Source: Microcaldota archaeon (GTDB taxonomy: Archaea > Micrarchaeota > Micrarchaeia > Micrarchaeales > Micrarchaeaceae). From it: DNA of 38,656 nt. The notes beneath the pieces were generated by a model that saw only the letters and a program-made list of their open reading frames with translations, was not told the origin of the DNA and did not search any database. Below are positions 32,179 to 38,656 of this stretch, piece after piece (the first letter of the stretch is position 1; each line of letters begins with the position of its first letter). The stretch lies in contig JAKAUR010000010.1 of the NCBI GenBank assembly GCA_021827665.1, positions 1 to 38,656 on the forward strand, in the 5' to 3' direction. A program made the translations under genes and the position numbers.

Positions 32179-33017
32179 GCTCCAGTTATCCCGTTTATTG
32201 TCTTAACAAATCTCTGATTGCATACGTTTGCAGGCTTGTTCCCATCAATGTTGCATATCTGTGCAGTGAAGACGTTTGCTTCTCCTATTACTGCCTGTGT
32301 TACCTGGCTGTTCGGATTTGTCTGAAGGAATGACAATACCTGGTTCCAGTTATATGGGTTTATTATCGCCGGGCCGGCCTCTGCGCCTATCTGTATGGTC
32401 TTGTTTCCGAAGTCTATGAACGGTATGGCATTCCTCTCATCGGCCGGCAGGGCGGTGTTGTTTGCATCAAATCTTGAAAATATGATACCTTCCTCGTTTG
32501 TCATGTTCTGCAGGGGCTTGTATGTATTTGTGAGGGTCTCCACTCCTTGAAAGTTTATGTAATTGCTAGAATAGCTCGAATTGTAGAATGTGAATGTTGC
32601 GGTGTTGGGTTCATAATCTGTGGCGCTCGAAGTCATGTAATGAAGCTGGGAAAAGTTTCCGAATCGCATAAGTGCTATTATCATTCCCCACCTTGTTATT
32701 GCGCAATATGGGCAGTAATCGGCGCCTATATACAGCATTTCCGGCATACCATTAGAGGTGAGGCTCACGTTGGTCCCCGACGGAACAGGGTAGCCTGATG
32801 CGCTTCCAATCCCTATATTGCTTGCAAGCGTCATGTTTGTGGCTACATCATACAGCTGTGAAAGATAAGAGCTGCTTACTGCAACATTGTCAAATTTTAT
32901 GTCTGCCTTGCCTGCGCTTCCTGCAGAATTTTCGTACAGTGCCACTGCCGCTACTATTACTATCAATATGCCTATTATTGCATAAACCTGTTTCCTGCTG
33001 GGATTAGCCTTTGCCAC
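32175..33017 (-). CDS. DUF929-family membrane-anchored thioredoxin-like protein (GTG start)
   Basis: N-terminal TM YAIIGILIVIVAAVAL; MLYIGADYCPYCAITRWGMIIALMRFGNFS; C-terminal Cys pair QICN...NVCNQ. Confidence 0.85.
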   Translation of the reverse strand: MAKANPSRKQVYAIIGILIVIVAAVALYENSAGSAGKADIKFDNVAVSSSYLSQLYDVATNMTLASNIGIGSASGYPVPSGTNVSLTSNGMPEMLYIGADYCPYCAITRWGMIIALMRFGNFSQLHYMTSSATDYEPNTATFTFYNSSYSSNYINFQGVETLTNTYKPLQNMTNEEGIIFSRFDANNTALPADERNAIPFIDFGNKTIQIGAEAGPAIINPYNWNQVLSFLQTNPNSQVTQAVIGEANVFTAQICNIDGNKPANVCNQRFVKTINGITGA

Positions 33018-33021
33018 ATAA

Positions 33022-33606
33022 TCACTTTTCGATTGCCAATGGGGGCAATATCTTCTTCGCTATCGCATTTAGCGCCTTGTTTATATAATCCTTATGCTTG
33101 TATATAATGTAAGCGACTACAATGCTGAGCGCTGCCCCTGCAATAACGTCAGTAAGGTAATGGAGCCCCAGGTATATCCTTCCGAACAGTATGAGCAGCA
33201 GCCATACTACGTATAATACTCTTACGTACTTGTAATTTTTCAGAAATATTGTCAGGCCCGTAAGCACTCCTGCATGGTTGCTTGGGAAAGAAAAGCTACT
33301 CTGGCACGCTATGTAGTTTATGTGCAGCGTGTCTACTAAATATGGGACGTTGCAAGGCCTAGGCTCCTTGGTTATTATCTTTATTGCATCGGATATGACG
33401 TAAAGCAGTATGCCGGCAACAACGAACGAGTATACGTTCATGTCCTTCTTGAGCAAAAGGTATATTACCAGTACTGGCAGCACTATGAAGAAGGATTTGG
33501 CCAGGTATGCCATAACTACGTTGAGGTACGGGTTTGCCAGCGCCTTCGCTACATTAAATGCCCATACGTTTATGCCTAACTTATAAATTTCTATGGTGAA
33601 AAGCAA
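33022..33606 (-). CDS. PAP2-superfamily phosphatase (TTG start)
   Basis: KEPRPCN; SFPSNHAGVLTGL; GRIYLGLHYLTDVIAGA. Confidence 0.93.
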   Translation of the reverse strand: MLFTIEIYKLGINVWAFNVAKALANPYLNVVMAYLAKSFFIVLPVLVIYLLLKKDMNVYSFVVAGILLYVISDAIKIITKEPRPCNVPYLVDTLHINYIACQSSFSFPSNHAGVLTGLTIFLKNYKYVRVLYVVWLLLILFGRIYLGLHYLTDVIAGAALSIVVAYIIYKHKDYINKALNAIAKKILPPLAIEK

Positions 33607-33666
33607 CCAATCACGTCGGAGTTTTATGCATACTTATTTTTTGCCAAAGGATTTAAAACATAGCGC

Positions 33667-34164
33667 CTAATCGGGATTCAATTCCTTATAATACAATATG
33701 CCGGATATCGTTTTCCTGTCGGTTATTTTATTCGACTTTATCATCGCCAACGCCTCTGAAAATCTGATCTCCTTTACACCTATCATCTCTTCATTGTCGG
33801 TTTTTTCGTGTTTCGTAAGCCCTCTCGCCAAATAGGTATAAGAGATTGTGGTAAACAGTCCAGGAGATACGTATGCCTTGTAAAGAAGCTTCATGCTTCT
33901 GGCTTTGTATCCCGTTTCTTCATAAAGCTCTTTCCTGGCTGCTTTGACTGGCGTCTCCCCTTTTTCTATGTGGCCCGCAGGCAATTCAAGGATCCATTTT
34001 CCAATTGGCGCCCTGTAATGTTTTTCAATAATTATTCTTCCGTCGTCCAAAAAAGCCAGGATTACCACTACGTCTTTCTCGACAATCCTGCAGCGCTCCT
34101 TTTTCTCCTCCTTGTCCTTGAATGTTTCCAGCCTTATTATCTTGTTTTTGTAAACTGTGCGCAT
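33667..34164 (-). CDS. NUDIX hydrolase (ADP-ribose pyrophosphatase-like); start refined from 34458 to 34164 (or 34179)
   Basis: GHIEKGETPVKAARKELYEETGY Nudix box; the longer ORF reads through antisense tRNA-Trp. Confidence 0.93.
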   Translation of the reverse strand: MRTVYKNKIIRLETFKDKEEKKERCRIVEKDVVVILAFLDDGRIIIEKHYRAPIGKWILELPAGHIEKGETPVKAARKELYEETGYKARSMKLLYKAYVSPGLFTTISYTYLARGLTKHEKTDNEEMIGVKEIRFSEALAMIKSNKITDRKTISGILYYKELNPD

Positions 34165-34217
34165 ACTTATGGTTAGCATAAAACATTTATAGGCGTTGCG
34201 AGAAAACAAATATGCGC

Positions 34218-34358
34218 GGGGTTGTGGCGTAACTTGGCAGCGCAGCAGGCTCCAGATGTTTAACTTGAAATGAGCCCAAAAAGGCAATGATGATGATCTG
34301 GAAAGCAGACTAAATATGAAGTAACCTGCTGGTCCGGGTTCAAATCCCGGCAACCCCA
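34218..34358 (+). tRNA. tRNA-Trp(CCA) with intron of about 68 nt (34256-34323)
   Basis: GGGGTTG-TG-GCGT-AACTTGGCA-GCGC-A-GCAGG-CTCCAG[intron]A-CCTGC-TGGT-CCGGG-TTCAAAT-CCCGG-CAACCCC-A cloverleaf; anticodon CCA at 34252-34254. Confidence 0.92.
34256..34323 (+). ncRNA. tRNA-Trp intron with candidate half C/D-box guide for C34 2'-O-methylation
   Basis: box C-like ATGATGA (34287-34296 region), guide ATCTGGA (34296-34302) complementary to TCCAGAT (34251-34257), degenerate D'-like CAGA (34306-34309); fifth nt upstream of CAGA (34301) pairs with C34 (34252). Confidence 0.45.
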
Positions 34359-34388
34359 AGCAACTTATATACCAACGCGATTGATTTT

Positions 34389-35156
34389 TTGGACCGCTCA
34401 AAGATAAAAATAGTAATAACGGACCTTGACGGGACCCTTTCTCCGAGCAAAGCGGCAATTGACGGAGAAATGTCAGAAATAATATGCAAGCTCATCTCGG
34501 CAAAAGACATGGCAGTGGTAGGCGGAGGCTTCTACTCGCAGTTTCAGAAGCAGCTTATAGGTTCTCTGAAGTGCCCAGCGGAAAAGCTTCTCAGGCTCTA
34601 TCTCTTCCCTACAAACGCAACTGCATTCTACAGGTTCGGCGAGTCTGGATGGTACAAGGTATACTCCGAAGACCTTTCGGAAGAACAGAAGAAGCTCGTC
34701 TACTCTGCTTTTCCCAAGGCTCTCGAGCTTGCGGGCTTCAAGAATCCAGAGAAGGTTTACGGCAGCCAGCTAGAGGACCGCGGAACGCAGATAACGTTCT
34801 CCGCTTTGGGCCAGGAAGCTCCTCTTGAGCTCAAGTCAGAATGGGATTCCGACCAGAAAAAACGTACTGCCATAAAGCTGCAGCTCGACAAACTGCTCAG
34901 GGGTTTTGAGATAAGGCTGGGTGGCACCACCTCCATAGACATAACAAAGGCAGGAATAGACAAGGCTTATGCAATAAGCAAAATCACCGAGATATTCGGA
35001 TATTCGAAGGATGAAATGCTGTTCATAGGCGATGCCCTATACGAAGGCGGCAACGACTATGCCGTCAAGCGTGCTGGTGTGGAGAGCATAGCCACTTCCG
35101 GCCCTGAAGAAACCAAGGCCATACTCAGGGACATATCCGGAGCAAGCGAGCTTTAA
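34389..35156 (+). CDS. HAD-IIB family protein resembling eukaryotic-type phosphomannomutase (TTG start)
   Basis: VITDLDGTLSPSKAAID; VVGGGFYSQFQKQLIG; LFPTN; LGGTTSIDITKAGIDKAYA; LFIGDALYEGGNDYAV. Confidence 0.8.
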   Translation: MDRSKIKIVITDLDGTLSPSKAAIDGEMSEIICKLISAKDMAVVGGGFYSQFQKQLIGSLKCPAEKLLRLYLFPTNATAFYRFGESGWYKVYSEDLSEEQKKLVYSAFPKALELAGFKNPEKVYGSQLEDRGTQITFSALGQEAPLELKSEWDSDQKKRTAIKLQLDKLLRGFEIRLGGTTSIDITKAGIDKAYAISKITEIFGYSKDEMLFIGDALYEGGNDYAVKRAGVESIATSGPEETKAILRDISGASEL

Positions 35157-35158
35157 GC

Positions 35159-35237
35159 AAATGGTTGCCGTTTCAGCAGACTCTCTTCTCATCATGAGTC
35201 AGAAATACCTCGTATCATCACAAACGGGCAATCATTT
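35159..35237. repeat. Inverted repeat in convergent intergenic region (candidate bidirectional terminator or structured RNA)
   Basis: AAATGGTTGCCGTTT (35159-35173) versus AAACGGGCAATCATTT (35222-35237): about 15 bp with one bulged G and one G:U; inner CTCAT-C-ATGAG palindrome (35188-35198). Confidence 0.55.
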
Positions 35238-36392
35238 TCTCTGTTCCAAAGGCAAGTAAGGTATGTCTAGCTGCCCGTTATAGTAGTCCAATGGCCTTAT
35301 CAGCCTGTTGTCCTGCCAGTATTCGAGCATGTGTGCACACCACCCAGGGGACCTGCTTGCCGCGAAGAGCGGAGTAAAAAGCTCCTTCGGTATGCCTATG
35401 TATGTATATACGGGCCCTGAAAAGAAGTCTACGTTGGGCCATATGCCTTTTGTCTCCCCAAGCTTTTCAACCATCATCTTTTCGGCGCGTAGAGCTATGG
35501 CAGTAAGCGTCTGCACCTCCATCGTTGAGCCGTTTTGTATGTCTTCCAGGTAGGACTTTATGACTTTTGCCCTTGGGTCGTAGGCCTTGTAAACCCTGTG
35601 TCCGAAGCCCATTATCTTCTTCTTTCCCTCTAATGCGTCTTCAATATATTTTTCAGTGTTGTCAGGATTTCCGATGGCCTTCATCATCTCCAGGGCCTTT
35701 TCATCCGCTCCGCCGTGCAACGGGCCTTTCAACGCGCATATGCCTGCGGTTATTGCAGAGTATATGTCTGCTAGGGTAGATCCCGCAACGATTGTGCAAA
35801 ACGTGGAGGCGTTGGAGCTGTGCTCCGCATGAAGCAGCATCATGACGTCCAGCATCTTGGCTACTTTGTCCTCTGGTTTTTTGCCTGTCATCATGAATAG
35901 TATGTTCTGCGCAACCCCTAGCGATTGGTCTGGCGCTACATAATCGCCTGCGGACTTCAGCCTTCCCATAAACGCCACAATGCCGCATATCCTTCCTATT
36001 ATCTCAGCGCTCTCCTCCAGTTTCGCTTCGGCGTCGCTCTGATATACCTTTTTCGCAGCGAACGCCGGGAGAGAAGAAACGACCGACCTGAGCACGTCCA
36101 TTGGCAGCATGTTCTGGCTCAGCATTTTTACAAGACCGGTTATTCCGCTGTCCAAGCTCATGTAAGCTACGAGCTTCTTGGTGAATACGGAAAGAGCTTC
36201 AGCGTTCGGGAGTGAACCATAGAGTATCAAATATGAAACCTCTTCAAACGACGAATTTTTTGCAAGGCTTTCTATAGAATAACCCCTGTACCAAAGCCTG
36301 CCCTTGGAACCGTCTACCTTGCATATTTTTGTTTCTGTAAAATAGACACCTTCGAGCCCCTTGATTATTGTAGGGGTTGCATTATCCGCCAT
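35232..36392 (-). CDS. gltA: Citrate synthase
   Basis: GLEGVYFTETKICKVDG; LWYRGYSIESLA; HAEHSSNASTFC; GPLHGGADEKALEM; GFGHRVYKAYDPRA. Confidence 0.96.
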   Translation of the reverse strand: MADNATPTIIKGLEGVYFTETKICKVDGSKGRLWYRGYSIESLAKNSSFEEVSYLILYGSLPNAEALSVFTKKLVAYMSLDSGITGLVKMLSQNMLPMDVLRSVVSSLPAFAAKKVYQSDAEAKLEESAEIIGRICGIVAFMGRLKSAGDYVAPDQSLGVAQNILFMMTGKKPEDKVAKMLDVMMLLHAEHSSNASTFCTIVAGSTLADIYSAITAGICALKGPLHGGADEKALEMMKAIGNPDNTEKYIEDALEGKKKIMGFGHRVYKAYDPRAKVIKSYLEDIQNGSTMEVQTLTAIALRAEKMMVEKLGETKGIWPNVDFFSGPVYTYIGIPKELFTPLFAASRSPGWCAHMLEYWQDNRLIRPLDYYNGQLDIPYLPLEQRK

Positions 36393-36489
36393 TTGAACAC
36401 CGATAACTAATAGATGGCAAATTTAATAGCACTTTTCGGTTCCCATATCATAGTAAATATTGGAGATAAATCAAAGCAACATCATACAA

Positions 36490-36500
36490 TGCGTTATAAA
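36490..36500 (+). promoter_or_regulatory. Probable TATA box for aconitase (GCGTTATAAATTT)
   Basis: A/T-rich TTATAAAT about 35-40 bp upstream of ATG 36531. Confidence 0.45.
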
Positions 36501-36530
36501 TTTTCCCAGGTATTAAAAATCGGTGTTTGA

Positions 36531-38656
36531 ATGGATATTAAAGGGAACGAATCTTTTGTCGCTAAATTTAATCTTGACTCTGGGAAGGAGGTAAACTATT
36601 ATTCGCTTCCGGCCCTGCAGAAAAACGACTTAGGCAGCATATCGCGCCTTCCATTCTCGATAAGGGTAGTGCTGGAATCTCTACTTAGAAACGTAGACAA
36701 CACGAGCATAACCATGGAGGACGTCAAAGCGCTTCTGGAATGGAATGCAAAAAATCCTTCTGACAGGGATGTGCCCTTCAAAGTTTCAAGAATACTAATG
36801 CAGGACTTTACCGGGGTTCCGGCTGTAGTGGATCTCGCCGCAATGAGGCAGTTTGTCGTTGACAAAGGCATGCCCCCAGAAACAATACAGCCAACGATAA
36901 ATGTCGACCTTATAATAGACCATTCCGTACAGGTTGACTCGTTCAATACTATACAGTCAATGGCGATAAACCAAGAGAAGGAGATAGAAAGGAACTCTGA
37001 AAGATACAAATTCCTGAAATGGTCAAGCTCGGCCTTCAAGGATTTCAAGGTTTTTCCTCCTTCTGCAGGCATATGCCACCAGGTGAACCTTGAATACCTG
37101 GCAACATGTGTGACTCTAAGGCAGTCCGACGGTAAATATATTGCATTTCCAGATACTTTGGTAGGAACAGATTCGCACACAACGATGATAAACGGCCTTG
37201 GTGTAGTAGGTTTCGGTGTAGGTGGAATAGAGGCAGAGGCCGCACTTCTGAGCCAGCCAGTGTCATTCTCGACACCGAAAGTCGTAGGTGTGAAGCTGAC
37301 CGGAAGCCTGAACGAAGGCGTAACTGCTACGGATTTTGCCCTAACGCTAACTAAAATACTCAGGGACTATGGGGTCGTAGGCATGTTCGTGGAATTTTTC
37401 GGGGAAGGACTGAAGAACCTTTCACTGCCTGACAGGGCCACGCTTTCTAACATGTGCCCAGAATACGGTGCCACTATAGCGATATTTCCTCCAGACGAGG
37501 AAACTCTCAGGTACCTGAAGAGCACAGGAAGAAGCGATGAGCAGGTAGAACTGGTGAGGAAATACTACGAGGCCCAGGAATCCTTCGGAATCGACTACTC
37601 GAAGGTCGAATTCAGCGATGTTATAACCGTAGGTCTTGGAACCATAATCCCGAGCGTTTCTGGTCCGAGCCAGCCAAAACAGCAGATACCATTGGAGGAG
37701 ATAAAGGATGAATTTACAAAGCTGTTCCTGAAAGAAAACGCAGGCCTAAAGGCAGAAGAAAAAATCAGCATGGAGGATTACACCCGCTGGTCAGAGGAAA
37801 GCGAGGTTCCTGAGAATGGCGCGATAAAGGATGCAGTAGTCAGCAACGACGGCCTAAAACACGCCAAGATAAAATACAAGGACGGGCACGAAGAGATAAT
37901 ATCGGACGGAGACGTTGTCATATCCTCGATCACAAGCTGCACCAACACGAGCAATCCTTCGGTAATGATAGCAGCAGGGCTTCTGGCAAGGAACGCGCTG
38001 GCCAAGGGTCTGAAGGTCAACACGCGCAAGGTCAAGACGAGCTTCGGCCCAGGATCAAGGGTTGTTACCGAATACATGAAGGCAGCCAATCTGATGGAGC
38101 CACTGGAAAAGTTGGGCTACGAACTCGTAGGATACGGCTGCATAACATGCATAGGTAACAGCGGGCCGTTGATAGAAGGGCAGAGCGACGCGATAAACAA
38201 GAATAATATAGCCGTGGCTTCGGTTCTTTCAGGCAACAGGAACTTCGAGGCCAGGATTCACCGCGACGTGCGTGCCAACTATCTAATGTCCCCGCCGCTG
38301 CTGATAGCATTCGGAATAGCAGGGACCGTAATGAGGGACTTGACCAAGGAGCCGCTGGGAAACGGGTCCGATGGCAAGCCAGTCTTCCTGAAAGACATAT
38401 GGCCGAGCAACAAGGAAATAGCCGAGACTGTGCACAAAGCCATACGCGTAGACATGTTCAACAAGGAATACGGGGCCAACATCTATGATGTCAATCCCTA
38501 CTGGAACAAGCTCGAGAGCCCGAAGAGAAAAGTATACGAATGGGAAGACTCAAGCACTTACATAAGGCTTCCTCCGTTCTTCGAAGGCCTTGACAAAATG
38601 GAGCCTTCGGTCAAAAGCATAGAGAATGCGTCGGTGCTTGCGGTTTTAGATCGGAA
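36531..38656 (+). CDS. acnA: Aconitate hydratase (AcnA type), 3'-truncated by the window end
   Basis: absent from ORF track; direct reading from ATG 36531: MDIKGNESFVAKFNLDSGKEVNYYSLPALQKND...LPFSIRVVLESLLRN...VGTDSHTTMINGLGVVGFGVGGIEAEA...SSITSCTNTSNPSVM...GYGCITCIGNSG. Confidence 0.96.
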   Translation, partial: MDIKGNESFVAKFNLDSGKEVNYYSLPALQKNDLGSISRLPFSIRVVLESLLRNVDNTSITMEDVKALLEWNAKNPSDRDVPFKVSRILMQDFTGVPAVVDLAAMRQFVVDKGMPPETIQPTINVDLIIDHSVQVDSFNTIQSMAINQEKEIERNSERYKFLKWSSSAFKDFKVFPPSAGICHQVNLEYLATCVTLRQSDGKYIAFPDTLVGTDSHTTMINGLGVVGFGVGGIEAEAALLSQPVSFSTPKVVGVKLTGSLNEGVTATDFALTLTKILRDYGVVGMFVEFFGEGLKNLSLPDRATLSNMCPEYGATIAIFPPDEETLRYLKSTGRSDEQVELVRKYYEAQESFGIDYSKVEFSDVITVGLGTIIPSVSGPSQPKQQIPLEEIKDEFTKLFLKENAGLKAEEKISMEDYTRWSEESEVPENGAIKDAVVSNDGLKHAKIKYKDGHEEIISDGDVVISSITSCTNTSNPSVMIAAGLLARNALAKGLKVNTRKVKTSFGPGSRVVTEYMKAANLMEPLEKLGYELVGYGCITCIGNSGPLIEGQSDAINKNNIAVASVLSGNRNFEARIHRDVRANYLMSPPLLIAFGIAGTVMRDLTKEPLGNGSDGKPVFLKDIWPSNKEIAETVHKAIRVDMFNKEYGANIYDVNPYWNKLESPKRKVYEWEDSSTYIRLPPFFEGLDKMEPSVKSIENASVLAVLDR

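Noticed and set aside
34256-34323. Calling the tRNA-Trp intron a complete dual-guide C/D RNA
   Set aside because: Only one box C-like motif and one degenerate D'-like motif can be placed; no canonical CUGA and no convincing U39-equivalent guide.
34165-34458. N-terminal extension of the NUDIX ORF (MPLCSEKGSRQG...GLPGFEPGPAGYF)
   Set aside because: Translation of antisense tRNA-Trp and promoter sequence; GFEPGPAG is the typical artefact of antisense T-arm translation.

Overview
Gene-dense archaeal chromosomal segment with about 38 protein genes, most of them identifiable. It looks like a DPANN / Micrarchaeota (ARMAN-2-like) genome, based on archaeal informational genes plus a three-unit-length tRNA splicing endonuclease; the lineage call is inference. 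Main blocks: RadA facing a gyrBA operon; thermosome; the conserved archaeal cluster adkA-DUF106-rpl34e-cmk-rpl14e; Mre11-like nuclease, DHH phosphoesterase and prefoldin beta; nuoABCD; a co-directional run of dtdA, a secreted repeat protein, an Lhr-like helicase, dphB and endA; tRNA-Lys(CTT); HD hydrolase and VKOR; a NicO-like transporter; a radical SAM enzyme, Mrp ATPase and SSB; an envelope block (flippase-like protein, GT4, sulfatase-fold enzyme, DUF929, PAP2); NUDIX; an intron-containing tRNA-Trp(CCA); a PMM-like HAD protein; and divergent citrate synthase and aconitase, the latter cut by the window end and missing from the ORF track. I see no CRISPR array, transposon, prophage or clear multi-gene defence system. 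The best leads are: (1) the tRNA-Trp intron, which has a box C-like motif and a guide whose N+5 position falls on C34, in the same window as a long EndA; (2) a VKOR gene that appears to need a non-AUG (AUA) start; (3) a palindrome in a bidirectional promoter for surface-glycan genes; (4) a secreted repeat protein placed inside an RNA/DNA-processing gene run; (5) a conserved-context ORFan.
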